DNA from: CAZNYN01 sp964577295
GTDB taxonomy: Bacteria > Synergistota > Synergistia > Synergistales > Synergistaceae
Length of the DNA stretch: 64,000 nt
Assembly: GCA_964577295.1 (NCBI GenBank)
Contig: CAZNYN010000002.1
Coordinates: forward strand, 41,461-105,460
Direction: 5' to 3'
The notes beneath the pieces were generated by a model. The model did no database searches. It was not told where the DNA came from and saw only the letters and a program-made list of their open reading frames with translations. A program made the position numbers and the translations under genes. Shown piece by piece: positions 17,584-26,208 of this stretch (within the stretch, counting starts at the first letter, position 1; every line of letters begins with the position of its first letter).

Positions 17584-18771
17584 TTATATTATGTAAGGCT
17601 CGATACCGGGGAGCATTTTTCCTTCAAAAAATTCAAGGCTTGCTCCGCCTCCCGTTGAGACATGTGATACTTTGTCCTCATATTTGAACAGAGCTACTGC
17701 CGCAGCCGAGTCTCCCCCGCCGACAACGGTGAGAGCACCCAGTTTGGTTGCGTCAGCAAGTGCCGCAGCTATCGCCTGCGTGCCTTTCGAGAAGGCGGGC
17801 ATTTCAAAGACTCCCATAGGACCGTTCCAGAGCACTGTTTTTGCTTCTTTTATGATTTTGGCAAATTCTTCCGCGCTCTTAGGCCCTATGTCCAGCCCCA
17901 GTTTGTCCGAAGGAATCGCATCGGATGAAACGACAGAATAAGGCGAATCCGCTTTAAACTCGTCGGCAGCGATTATATCTGACGGCAGAACTATTTGTAC
18001 ACCGAGTTTTTCGGCTTTCTGGAGCATTTCTGCGGCAAAGTCCAATTTATCCGCCTCGCAGAGGGATGTGCCTATCTCATAGCCCTTGGCTTTTAAGAAT
18101 GTAAAGGCCATGCCTCCCCCGATGAGTATGGTGTCGACTTTTGTCATCATGTTTTCGACAACGGCTATTTTATCGGATACTTTAGCACCGCCTAATATAA
18201 GAACAAAGGGGTTTTTGGGGTTATCGCGCACTGCACTGAGCATTTCTATCTCGCGAAGGATGAGTTTTCCGCAGAAAGAAGGAAGGATTTCCGCAGCTGC
18301 ACGTGTTGAGGCATGAGCTCTGTGTGATGCGCTGAATGCATCCATCACAAAAACATCAAATCCTTTCGCAAGTTTTTTTGCAAACTCACCGTCGTTTTTT
18401 TCTTCTTCAGGATAGAACCTCATATTTTCGAGAAGGAGTATTTCTCCCTCTTTCCATGCGCTTACGGCAGAAGCAACTTCTTCTCCGATGCAGTCGGGGA
18501 CAAATTTGACATTCCAGCCTGTGATTTTTGCAAGCTCATCTCCGACAGGCCTAAGTGTATATTTCAAGTTTACCTGCCCTTTGGGTCTTCCTAAATGTGA
18601 GATAAGAGCTACTTTGGCTCCTGCTTCAAGAAGTGCTTTTATGGTTGGTATATGGGCTCTAATGCGCGTATCGTCACTGACGGCTCCATCAGCGGTAGGA
18701 ACGTTGAAGTCCACACGTACCAATACTTTTTTACTCTGCACATCTGAGGGAGAAAATGTTTTGAGCTCCAT
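17584..18771 (-). CDS. pgk: Phosphoglycerate kinase
   Basis: Transfers phosphate from 1,3-bisphosphoglycerate to ADP. 395 residues, the usual length. The N-terminal substrate domain shows RVDFNVP, SHLGRPKG and the linker region; the C-terminal nucleotide domain shows WNGPMGVFE, GGGDSAAAV and STGGGASLEF. Its ATG lies two bases after the gap stop, so the two genes are surely translated from one mRNA. Confidence 0.97.
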   Translation of the reverse strand: MELKTFSPSDVQSKKVLVRVDFNVPTADGAVSDDTRIRAHIPTIKALLEAGAKVALISHLGRPKGQVNLKYTLRPVGDELAKITGWNVKFVPDCIGEEVASAVSAWKEGEILLLENMRFYPEEEKNDGEFAKKLAKGFDVFVMDAFSASHRAHASTRAAAEILPSFCGKLILREIEMLSAVRDNPKNPFVLILGGAKVSDKIAVVENMMTKVDTILIGGGMAFTFLKAKGYEIGTSLCEADKLDFAAEMLQKAEKLGVQIVLPSDIIAADEFKADSPYSVVSSDAIPSDKLGLDIGPKSAEEFAKIIKEAKTVLWNGPMGVFEMPAFSKGTQAIAAALADATKLGALTVVGGGDSAAAVALFKYEDKVSHVSTGGGASLEFFEGKMLPGIEPYII

Positions 18772-18773
18772 GA

Positions 18774-19799
18774 CTAGAGTCCCTTTGAGAGCATATAGTC
18801 CGCCAGGTCCACCATTCTGCAGCTATATCCCCACTCGTTGTCATACCATGCAAGGACTTTTACAAGATTGTCGCCGATTACCATTGTGTTGTTGGGTGCG
18901 AAGATTGATGAGCGGCTGTCTCCGACGAAGTCCATAGAAACAAGGTCGTCGGTCTCATAACCGAGTATTCCCTTAAGAGGTCCTTCCGAGTATTCTTTCA
19001 TTGCCGCATTGACATCTTCTGCAGTAACTTTTTTTGCAAGTTTCACTGTCAGGTCTACAACGGAAACGGTCGGAGTCGGAACTCTCAGCGCAAATCCGTT
19101 AAGTTTTCCCTTAAGTTCTGGCATTACCAACGAAATAGCCTTTGCAGCACCGGTGCTTGTCGGTATTATCGAAAGAGCCGCACCTCTTCCGCGCGAAGGT
19201 GTTTTCTTGTGCGAACGGTCGAGTATAACCTGATCGTTTGTGTATGAGTGGATTGTGTTCATAAGGCCTTCGACTATGCCGAATCTCTCGCTGAGAACCC
19301 TGCATACCGGTGCTAAGCAGTTTGTTGTGCATGAAGCGTTTGATATGACATTGTGCTTTGCCGGGTCATATATACCTTCGTTTACACCCATGACTATTGT
19401 GGCGTCGACGCCGTTTGCCGCTGCGGAGATTATGACTTTCTTCGCTCCTGCGTCAATATGAGCATTTGAAGCGCCTTCTTTTGTCAGATTACCGGTGCAT
19501 TCGATGACAAGGTCTATTCCGAGTTCTTTCCAAGGCAGTTTTGTCGGGTCGGGCTGTACAATGGTCTCTATTCTGTGGCCGTTTATGACCATTGCATTCT
19601 CTTCCACCTGCACATCTCCCGGGAACCTGCGGTAGACTGAGTCATACTTGAAGAGATACGCCAGGGAATCAGCAGGAGTGCGGCTGTTGATTGCAACTAT
19701 CTCAAATTCGTGTTCTGCGCCTGGATTCATAAACATTGAACGCAGAGAAAGGCGTCCTATACGCCCAAATCCGTTAATTGCCACTTTATACTTTGCCAT
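18774..19799 (-). CDS. gap: Glyceraldehyde-3-phosphate dehydrogenase
   Basis: NAD-dependent type I GAPDH of glycolysis. ATG 19799 is chosen because GGAGG precedes it and the protein then begins MAKYKVAINGFGRIGR; an in-frame extension of 15 codons upstream lacks a ribosome site. The active-site ISNASCTTNCLAPV places the nucleophile at C157; VSVVDLTV and WYDNEWGYS complete the pattern. 341 residues. First gene of gap-pgk-tpiA. An inverted repeat (19843-19877) lies just upstream and may be a regulatory site. Confidence 0.97.
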   Translation of the reverse strand: MAKYKVAINGFGRIGRLSLRSMFMNPGAEHEFEIVAINSRTPADSLAYLFKYDSVYRRFPGDVQVEENAMVINGHRIETIVQPDPTKLPWKELGIDLVIECTGNLTKEGASNAHIDAGAKKVIISAAANGVDATIVMGVNEGIYDPAKHNVISNASCTTNCLAPVCRVLSERFGIVEGLMNTIHSYTNDQVILDRSHKKTPSRGRGAALSIIPTSTGAAKAISLVMPELKGKLNGFALRVPTPTVSVVDLTVKLAKKVTAEDVNAAMKEYSEGPLKGILGYETDDLVSMDFVGDSRSSIFAPNNTMVIGDNLVKVLAWYDNEWGYSCRMVDLADYMLSKGL

Positions 19800-19842
19800 G
19801 ATAAGTGCCTCCTTGAATTTTTGTATTGCTATTCTATAAATC

Positions 19843-19877
19843 AAACATGCTGATAATGAAAATCTACCAGCATGTTT
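19843..19877. repeat. Inverted repeat upstream of gap
   Basis: AAACATGCTG (19843-19852) and CAGCATGTTT (19868-19877) are exact 10-base complements with a 15-base spacer, in the 111-base gap between the debranching gene and gap. Its - strand right arm is followed by only a short T-rich stretch, so it could be a weak terminator for the upstream gene or an operator overlapping the gap promoter (a TATAGA -10-like box sits just after it). Confidence 0.5.
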
Positions 19878-19910
19878 AATATACTTTAATAATTTAAATT
19901 TGCAAGAGAA

Positions 19911-21881
19911 TTAATCTTCTTGTAAATTTTCGTGGAGAACTCTGAGCAGTTCACCCAATGATGTCGCACTTAGTACATCTCCGTGCGGTCTGTAGGGCAT
20001 CATTCCGTCAAAGACTTCTGCTATGGCACCGAGGCAGCCATGTCTCAAATGTGAGTTGAAGGGACGTATGAAGACCCAGCCCAAGTCTTTTTTGGTAGGA
20101 TTACAGCGTAAGTATGCTGTTATAAACTGCCCAAGAAGCCATGTCCAGGCCATACCGCGGTAACGAGCCTTGATTCTCTGGTCAGGTCTTCCCTCAGAGC
20201 GCCCCTTAAATTTATCGTGCCTCGGGTCGAGAGTGCGCAGTCCGTATGTTGTATAAAGTTCGTTCCAGCAGAGTTTTACGACTTTTTCACCAAGCTCCGC
20301 ACTCAGAGGTGAATACGGAAGGGATACGGCCAAAATCTGGTTCGGGCGTATTGAGAAGTCATGTTTTGACGTCTCGGGATCTACGAAGTCGTAAAGTCCG
20401 TTGATTTCGTTGCTCCAGAATGTTTCCGTAAATGCCTTGCCGCACTTTTCGGCAGCGTCTGCAAATTTTGCCTCGGCTGCGCTGTCGCCGTAACTTCCTG
20501 CAAGTTCCTGAGCGACTTTAAGGGCATTGTACCAAAGAGCGTTTACTTCAACAAGGTAGCCTTTGCGCGAGACAACGGTCTCTCCGCCTGCTACAGCATA
20601 CATCCAATGGCGCCCGGGGGCTTCGTTGAGGAGATTCAGGAGCATGTTGGAATCACACACGATATCCAGTTCCGCAACACCTGACATGTAGCGTTCAACT
20701 ATGGATTTTACAGCGTTCCACACGGATTCGTCTTTCTTTGACTCCTGAATGTGCTTAAGGTATTTATCCGCGGCATAGACAAACCAAAGTCCTGTGTCTG
20801 CTCCTTCAAAGACCGGAGCCGATTCGGGGGTAATGTATGACGGCATAGCCCACGAAGAATCTTCCGCTTTGGAGATCCAATATTTCAGAGCCCTGCAGGC
20901 GACATCTTCTCTGCCTGTCGCAAGAGCAAGCCCGGGAAGGGATATAAATGTCTCCCTTGCCTTATATTCTACGGAAGGATAGCCGGTGTATATCGGTGAA
21001 ACCGGTGTCTCTCTGTCATCAACAAGATGATATGAAGCAAATATCATATCCTGCTCCGCACTGCTGAGAGCGGGAAGGTTGGCATTTTCAAGTATATTTT
21101 CAAATCTCTCGGAAGCTTCTTTTTCCATCGCGCGGATATCATCATATGAGTATGACTTCGGCGTGTCGGAAAGGACAACATATACTACTTCACCCTCGGA
21201 TATTTCGTTTGTGACAAATCCGGGCGACCAGAGATGATCCACAGACGGTGAATCCGGTCTGTCATCCTGTTCGTATATTATGTTTTCAAACCATAAAGGC
21301 TTAACAGACCATGTCCCTGATGTGACGCTGCAGTAGCTCATATGTTCTCTGCCTTTTACTCCCAGAGAAGAAGCGTTCTGCTCCGCGATCTCAAAGATGT
21401 TCTTCTGCGACTCGGAGCAAACTTCCGAGTTGATTCTATGTGCGAAGAGAGGACGTAAATCAAGTCTGACCTTATCAGGCGCTGCGAGAAGTTCATATTT
21501 CAAAATTGTGCATGCCTCACCCTGAGGCATAAATATTGATTTTTTAAGGAGTATGCTGTGAATTACGAACAACATGCTTGGAAATGGATTACCCTGGTAT
21601 TCCTGAAGATAACGATACCCATCGGGATAGACAAGATCCTTGTAGCGGTTTGTCGATAGCTGATATTTTTTGTTGTGGTCGAATACTGTCTCTTCAATTT
21701 TACTGACAAGCACGGAATGCTGTGATGAACCCTCCGGACGAACTACGAGAAGACCGTGTTCTCTTCTTGTGTTGGCTCCTATTACCGTTGAAAAGCCATA
21801 GCTACCACGCCCGTTAGAAACTAGAAATTCTCTTCCTGCGCCCTTATCATAGGTGTTGACATCTGCTTTTCCCAAGTACAT
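19911..21881 (-). CDS. Glycogen debranching enzyme (amylo-1,6-glucosidase type)
   Basis: Predicted archaeal/bacterial-type debranching enzyme with an N-terminal GDE_N-like beta domain (FLVSNGRGSYGFSTVIGANTRREHGLL, about 20-50, seen in shorter matching pieces) and a C-terminal (alpha/alpha)6 glucosidase domain. The latter has RPNQILAVSLP (about 535) and YGLRTLDP, then RYRGMAWTWLLGQF near 610. The last motif differs from the common HQGTVWPWL version. ATG 21881 is preferred over 21890 because GGGGGA is then correctly spaced. The start overlaps the whiA end by 35 bases. Exact substrate (glycogen, trehalose or other alpha-glucan) is not certain; 656 residues. Confidence 0.83.
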   Translation of the reverse strand: MYLGKADVNTYDKGAGREFLVSNGRGSYGFSTVIGANTRREHGLLVVRPEGSSQHSVLVSKIEETVFDHNKKYQLSTNRYKDLVYPDGYRYLQEYQGNPFPSMLFVIHSILLKKSIFMPQGEACTILKYELLAAPDKVRLDLRPLFAHRINSEVCSESQKNIFEIAEQNASSLGVKGREHMSYCSVTSGTWSVKPLWFENIIYEQDDRPDSPSVDHLWSPGFVTNEISEGEVVYVVLSDTPKSYSYDDIRAMEKEASERFENILENANLPALSSAEQDMIFASYHLVDDRETPVSPIYTGYPSVEYKARETFISLPGLALATGREDVACRALKYWISKAEDSSWAMPSYITPESAPVFEGADTGLWFVYAADKYLKHIQESKKDESVWNAVKSIVERYMSGVAELDIVCDSNMLLNLLNEAPGRHWMYAVAGGETVVSRKGYLVEVNALWYNALKVAQELAGSYGDSAAEAKFADAAEKCGKAFTETFWSNEINGLYDFVDPETSKHDFSIRPNQILAVSLPYSPLSAELGEKVVKLCWNELYTTYGLRTLDPRHDKFKGRSEGRPDQRIKARYRGMAWTWLLGQFITAYLRCNPTKKDLGWVFIRPFNSHLRHGCLGAIAEVFDGMMPYRPHGDVLSATSLGELLRVLHENLQED

Positions 21882-22773
21882 GGCCACCATCCCCCTTCAA
21901 ATGTTTGTGTAATAGATTGTCTAACTTGCGCCATCTATATTCTACCGTACTTTTGCTAATTGGTCTCGGTAAACTTTGGCCTAATTCTTTTAAAGATATG
22001 CTCGGGCTGATTTTTCTGGCAAAAATTAAGTCTTTCAGCGGGTCAGGAAGTTCTTCCACCAATCCCAAATCCTCCAACTGCTTTATAACTTGCAGTTGGC
22101 TCTGCGCCGCGTTTAGGCTTTTGTTTATATTAGCAGCGTCACAGTTGACAAGTTTGTTGGCGTGGCTCCTCATTGAACGGTATATTGCCGTCTCTTCGAG
22201 AGCAAGCGCGCTTTGTACAAAACCAAGCCGTGATAAAAACGTGACTATCTGCTGCTGGTCTCTAAGCATCAACTCCTTATTTTCAGATTTTTTTCTTATT
22301 CCCAGCGAAAAACCGGCTGATTTTAATATGCTTTGAAGCCTTTCAACTGCACCGTTGGCTGTAGGAGGACGCATAACCAAGTGATAGCCTGCCTTTGGAA
22401 TGTAGAGCGAGCCGCAGCTCCCCCACAGTCCTCTGACCCAGTTCCAATTCCTGGTACGCCTTCCGAATTTCGAGCTGTGCGCCAGAGCTTTTTCGGCCGT
22501 CTGAGCACTTATATAAAATGATATGCGCCCCTTTTGCTGTACATGGTTTAGCCTTATTGATTCCGGTTCGTTCGCATCAGTCTGATATTCGGAGTCGGGC
22601 CACAGTTTCATCAGCCTTCTTACCGCAAATAATCTCGTACTGCAGAAATTATAGCAGCCGCCTTCATTTTTATAGACCAGCCCGTCGATTATGCCCGATA
22701 TTTCGTCTTCAACAGGCGAGACGGGAGAAAATCCGGTCCACTCGTCCCAAAGCTTGTGATCTAACTGTTCCAT
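21847..22773 (-). CDS. whiA: WhiA-like DNA-binding regulator
   Basis: WhiA homologue with an N-terminal degenerate LAGLIDADG homing-endonuclease-like domain (NWVRGLWGSCGSLYIPKAGYH at about 105-125 in part) and a C-terminal helix-turn-helix. The highly conserved NKLVNCDAANINKSLNAAQSQ region (about 205-225) and the SISLKELGQSLPRPISKSTVEYR helix-turn-helix segment (about 255-280) support the call. In actinobacteria it controls sporulation septation; in non-sporulating bacteria it affects division and metabolism. It overlaps yvcK by 13 bases and follows rapZ-yvcK, the classical order. Confidence 0.9.
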   Translation of the reverse strand: MEQLDHKLWDEWTGFSPVSPVEDEISGIIDGLVYKNEGGCYNFCSTRLFAVRRLMKLWPDSEYQTDANEPESIRLNHVQQKGRISFYISAQTAEKALAHSSKFGRRTRNWNWVRGLWGSCGSLYIPKAGYHLVMRPPTANGAVERLQSILKSAGFSLGIRKKSENKELMLRDQQQIVTFLSRLGFVQSALALEETAIYRSMRSHANKLVNCDAANINKSLNAAQSQLQVIKQLEDLGLVEELPDPLKDLIFARKISPSISLKELGQSLPRPISKSTVEYRWRKLDNLLHKHLKGDGGHVLGKSRCQHL

Positions 22774-23897
22774 GCTTTTGTTTCCTGCTTTTCTCTGTTT
22801 TCCTGCGCTATGCTTATTATTTTATCAGACAGGTTCTGCGCGTTGTGTCTTAAGTATTTTCCGTTCTTTATTGCGGCAAAATCGCCGAAAACTACTGTTG
22901 TACCGAGAGACTCAAGGTAATTCTGCTCTCTGTCGGAGAGATAGAGCGGCTCTGCCCCTATTCTGCTGTAGCTTGCCAAAAATTCTTCGGCCACAGGAGA
23001 CTGGTTTGCCAGAACATAATCCGGCACACGCCCAAGAACGCTTGCTATCCAATCCACATGTGAGAGGATATTCATACCTTCTGTTTCCTTTGGCTGAGTT
23101 ACCAGGTTTGCAACGTATATAACAGGTGCTGATGAATCTTTGAGGAGAAGAGCTACTTCTTTTAGCAATAAATTTGGCAAAACACTTGTAAAGAGGCTTC
23201 CTGGCCCCAGCACTATGACATCTGCCGAGAGTATGGCCTTGCGCACTCCGTCCAGAGGAACAGCATTGGAAGGCTCTATCCAAAGCTTTGCAAGTTTGCT
23301 TCCGTTATCGGAAATTTCAAGCTCGCCGCTTATTAAAGTGCCGTCTTCGGTCTGCCCTTTCAAGGTGACTGTCTCTGTTGTAACCGGGAGCACCTGACCT
23401 CTTATGGCAAGAAGTTTGTTCAGCTCCTCTACCGCCCTCTGAAAATCTCCCATCATTTCTGTTGTGGCAAGCAGAATGAGGTTTCCGAGGTTGTGTCCTT
23501 TAAGCTCTCCCCTGTCAAAGCGAAAATTTAAGAGGCTGTTTAAGGAGCTGTCATTTTCCGCCAAAGCGACAATACAGTTTCGGATATCCCCGGGAGGCAG
23601 CACGCCCCATTCCTGGCGCAGTCTTCCCGAGCTTCCGCCTTCATCTGTTACCGCCACTACCGCCGTTATATTGCGCGTAAATTTTTTAAGTCCGGAAAGT
23701 AAAGTTGAAAGTCCGGTGCCTCCGCCTATTGTGACGATTTTGGGGGCAAAGGAAAGCTGATAGTCACTGTACTCGTTAAGCTGAGAAGCGTACTTGAATT
23801 TTTTTTCCTCTCTGCTTTTGAAAACACCTGCTTTAAAGCAGTAATAAACAGCCAGAGAGAGGAGCAATATGGCGGCAAAGATGTAAAAAGGGCTCAC
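22761..23897 (-). CDS. yvcK: YvcK/CofD-like carbon-metabolism regulator
   Basis: Gluconeogenesis factor family protein related to CofD (2-phospho-lactate transferase), known to bind UDP-sugars and affect cell shape and carbon use. The Rossmann start PKIVTIGGGTGLSTLLSGLK (about 52-71) and AVVAVTDEGGSSGRLR, then PPGDIRNC, RGELKGHNLGN and LGPGSLFTSVLPNLL are diagnostic. An N-terminal hydrophobic helix (about 4-22) precedes the catalytic-like core; most YvcK proteins lack it, so this one may be membrane-attached. GTG start overlaps the rapZ stop as GTGA. 378 residues. Confidence 0.92.
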   Translation of the reverse strand: MSPFYIFAAILLLSLAVYYCFKAGVFKSREEKKFKYASQLNEYSDYQLSFAPKIVTIGGGTGLSTLLSGLKKFTRNITAVVAVTDEGGSSGRLRQEWGVLPPGDIRNCIVALAENDSSLNSLLNFRFDRGELKGHNLGNLILLATTEMMGDFQRAVEELNKLLAIRGQVLPVTTETVTLKGQTEDGTLISGELEISDNGSKLAKLWIEPSNAVPLDGVRKAILSADVIVLGPGSLFTSVLPNLLLKEVALLLKDSSAPVIYVANLVTQPKETEGMNILSHVDWIASVLGRVPDYVLANQSPVAEEFLASYSRIGAEPLYLSDREQNYLESLGTTVVFGDFAAIKNGKYLRHNAQNLSDKIISIAQENREKQETKAWNS

Positions 23898-24787
23898 CAG
23901 TGATTCCCCTTATCTATGTCTCTGTGCTTCGTTATGACCTTTATACCGCTCTTCTGCAAAAGGGAGGAGAGCATTTCGGTGACAGCTACGGAGCGATGGC
24001 GGCCGCCTGTGCAGCCTATGGTTATATGCAACTGCCGCTTACCAGTGTTGCAGTATACAGATGAGACAAACTCTAAAAGAGGACGTGCTTTGGCGATAAA
24101 TTCATCAAGTGAATCAAACTTTTTAAGATACGCCTGTATTGCACTGTCCTTGCCTGTAAGTGAGTGAAGTTCGTCTATGTAGTTTGGATTTGGCAGGAAT
24201 CTGACATCAAGCACATAGTCGGAATCCTGCGGCAGTCCGTATTTGAAGCCGAACGAACTTAATATCACAGTCGGCTTGTCAGATGCCATTCCCATAACTT
24301 CAAGCAGTTTAGCCTTGAAGTCAGGGGTTTTTAAATCTGTTGTGTCTATGATAATATCTGCTTTTTGGTATATTTTTTTAAGCAGGCTGCGTTCCTTTAT
24401 AATCCCGTCGAGTATCGTTGTCTCATTGGCTAGCGGATGCCTTCTTCTGGTAGTTTCAAATCTCCTGACCAAATTATCGTCGGTGGCATCAATAAAAAGC
24501 ACATCAAGCTTATCAACTTTTTCTCTGAGACAAGATAAGACATTATCAAGATCATTTAAAAGCTCTTCTCCGCGGACATCAACAACAGCGGCCACACCGT
24601 TTGATACAGCGGACTGGTGTGTCGCCAGCACGTCTATAAGCTGAGGAAGCAATGTCGGGGGGAGGTTATCTATGACATAGTAGCCTTGGTCTTCAAAAAC
24701 ATTCAGCGCCGATGACTTTCCTCCGCCGGACATTCCCGTAATAATTACACAGCGCTTTATGGTGTTGCCTATGCCCGAATTTTGCAT
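23894..24787 (-). CDS. rapZ: RapZ-family nucleotide-binding protein
   Basis: RapZ/YvcJ P-loop protein; in E. coli it controls GlmS mRNA by binding small RNAs, elsewhere its role is less clear. Walker A GMSGGGKSSALNVFED near residue 20, DNLPPTLLPQL, DATDDNLVRRFETTRRRHPL and the C-terminal CTGGRHRSVAVTE are all family signatures. I use ATG 24787 after GGAGGG (spacing about 14); the upstream GTG candidate overlaps the ribosome site. First gene of rapZ-yvcK-whiA with a candidate promoter at 24851-24878. Confidence 0.93.
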   Translation of the reverse strand: MQNSGIGNTIKRCVIITGMSGGGKSSALNVFEDQGYYVIDNLPPTLLPQLIDVLATHQSAVSNGVAAVVDVRGEELLNDLDNVLSCLREKVDKLDVLFIDATDDNLVRRFETTRRRHPLANETTILDGIIKERSLLKKIYQKADIIIDTTDLKTPDFKAKLLEVMGMASDKPTVILSSFGFKYGLPQDSDYVLDVRFLPNPNYIDELHSLTGKDSAIQAYLKKFDSLDEFIAKARPLLEFVSSVYCNTGKRQLHITIGCTGGRHRSVAVTEMLSSLLQKSGIKVITKHRDIDKGNHW

Positions 24788-24844
24788 AGATTCAGTCGTC
24801 ACCCTCCGTATTCCGCATAAGAACATGCAGTCGCATTTTATATT

Positions 24845-24878
24845 TTATACAGTATAACATGCTTGGCAAAGCAGTAAA
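24845..24878 (-). promoter_or_regulatory. Candidate rapZ promoter with palindrome
   Basis: On the - strand TTTACT, 16 bases and TATACT could serve as -35 and -10. The -10 overlaps an exact 13-base palindrome TTATACAGTATAA (24845-24857), a possible operator. Moderate-to-weak match to consensus. Confidence 0.4.
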
Positions 24879-24901
24879 ATTATATTTTAAATATGCACAA
24901 A

Positions 24902-25717
24902 TTAATGTTTGTGCTCGTTTCCGCATTCGCTGTCCCATCCCAGGAGCGTTTCGACTCCATGGCGAAGTCCGGGAGCAATAGCTTCAAAACACTGCTTTGC
25001 ACCGCGTCTGCTGCCGGGGAAAGCGATTACAAGGGAATTTTTTACTATTACGGCAATTCCGCGTGTTAAAAATGCTCTCGGAGTAAATGCCAATGTCTTC
25101 ATTCGCATCATTTCGCCGAATCCCGGAACCACTTTTTCGGCAACAGCAAGCAGGGCTTCGGGCGTCACATCGCGCGGTGACAATCCTGTTCCGCCTGTGG
25201 TAAGTATAACATTGCACCCGGCGGAAGCCCACTCCGTTACTCTGCGGGATATCAATTCTTTATCGTCAGGGACAATTTCTCTATGTTTTACAACACCGCC
25301 CAAAGCTGATATTTGCTCTTCGAGTTCCGGCCCTGCCGTATCTACCCGTTCATTGCGGCTTCCCTTATCGCTTATAGTCAGAACGCCAGCTGTTATGGGC
25401 TTCCATTTTTCCGCAAATGCGGATACACTGAAAAATCCGTTTTTTACCACCGAAAAAGATTCAGTCTCGTCTTTCCATGAAAGCAGAGCGCCTCCATTGC
25501 TGACAGAGAGAAAATCACCGTCACGGAATTTTGTGCCTGAAGGAAAGACTATTGTCATAGAATCGGAATACTCCGCGGGCATATCCTCTCCCGCACACGA
25601 ATAGCTTATTCTTATAGGAACTTCATTAATACAGCTCTCTCCTGCCGAATTGCAGTGCACGTAGCAAAGAGTGTGATCCCCTATCAATGATGGTGCGTAC
25701 AGCCTAAGTATTCTCAT
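24902..25717 (-). CDS. MogA/MoaB-type protein with an extra N-terminal domain
   Basis: Molybdenum-cofactor enzyme; MogA/MoaB proteins adenylylate molybdopterin. The C-terminal part from about residue 108 (TAGVLTISDKGSRNERVDTAGP) through LTTGGTGLSPRDVTPEA and AFPGSRRGAKQCF is clearly of this family. The first ~105 residues are an additional beta-rich domain (SGTKFRDGDFLSV-like turns are visible) that may be a remote MOSC-like unit; I cannot assign it. The ATG overlaps the moaC stop as ATGA. Last gene of the moe-moa group. 271 residues, far longer than the usual ~165. Confidence 0.85.
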   Translation of the reverse strand: MRILRLYAPSLIGDHTLCYVHCNSAGESCINEVPIRISYSCAGEDMPAEYSDSMTIVFPSGTKFRDGDFLSVSNGGALLSWKDETESFSVVKNGFFSVSAFAEKWKPITAGVLTISDKGSRNERVDTAGPELEEQISALGGVVKHREIVPDDKELISRRVTEWASAGCNVILTTGGTGLSPRDVTPEALLAVAEKVVPGFGEMMRMKTLAFTPRAFLTRGIAVIVKNSLVIAFPGSRRGAKQCFEAIAPGLRHGVETLLGWDSECGNEHKH

Positions 25718-26205
25718 TTTGAATACCCCTTTCCTGTATTCCATTCTCCGCTTTTACCGCCGGTTTTGCGCAGTAGGCGAATGTCACGTATTATCATTCC
25801 TTTATCCAGCCCTTTGCACATATCGTAAAAACATAAAGCGGCAACGGATACGCCTGTAAGAGCTTCCATCTCAACACCTGTAACCTCGTTTGAAGTCGCT
25901 TCGCACGTTATATGCACCGATTTTGAATCCTCATCGAGATTGCACTTTACCTTTACATTATCGAGGCGGATTGTGTGGCAAAGCGGTATCAGATCAGGCG
26001 TCTTCTTTGCTCCCATTATACCCGCAAGCTCAGCTATACGGAACGGATCGCCTTTTTTTACATTGCCTTTTGAGACTACTTCGAAGACTCCTTCGGGCAA
26101 ATCTATCCATCCTTCGGCCCATGCCGTTCTGTTAGTAATATTTTTGCCGCTCACATCGACAAGAGTCGGACGCCCGTCAGCATCGAAATGCGTATATTCG
26201 GCCAT
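25714..26205 (-). CDS. moaC: Cyclic pyranopterin monophosphate synthase MoaC
   Basis: Converts the MoaA product 3',8-cH2GTP into cyclic pyranopterin monophosphate. The active-site regions KKTPDLIPLCHTIRL (about 75-90) and MEALTGVSVAALCFYDMCKG (about 113-132) with the following LDKGMIIRDIRLL are fully conserved. 163 residues. Starts three bases after moaA ends and overlaps the mog start, so moaA, moaC and mog are translationally linked. Confidence 0.96.
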   Translation of the reverse strand: MAEYTHFDADGRPTLVDVSGKNITNRTAWAEGWIDLPEGVFEVVSKGNVKKGDPFRIAELAGIMGAKKTPDLIPLCHTIRLDNVKVKCNLDEDSKSVHITCEATSNEVTGVEMEALTGVSVAALCFYDMCKGLDKGMIIRDIRLLRKTGGKSGEWNTGKGYSK

Positions 26206-26208
26206 TTT

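Noticed and set aside
24909..25604. 231-codon open frame on the + strand
   Set aside because: Antisense to the MogA/MoaB gene, with no family features.
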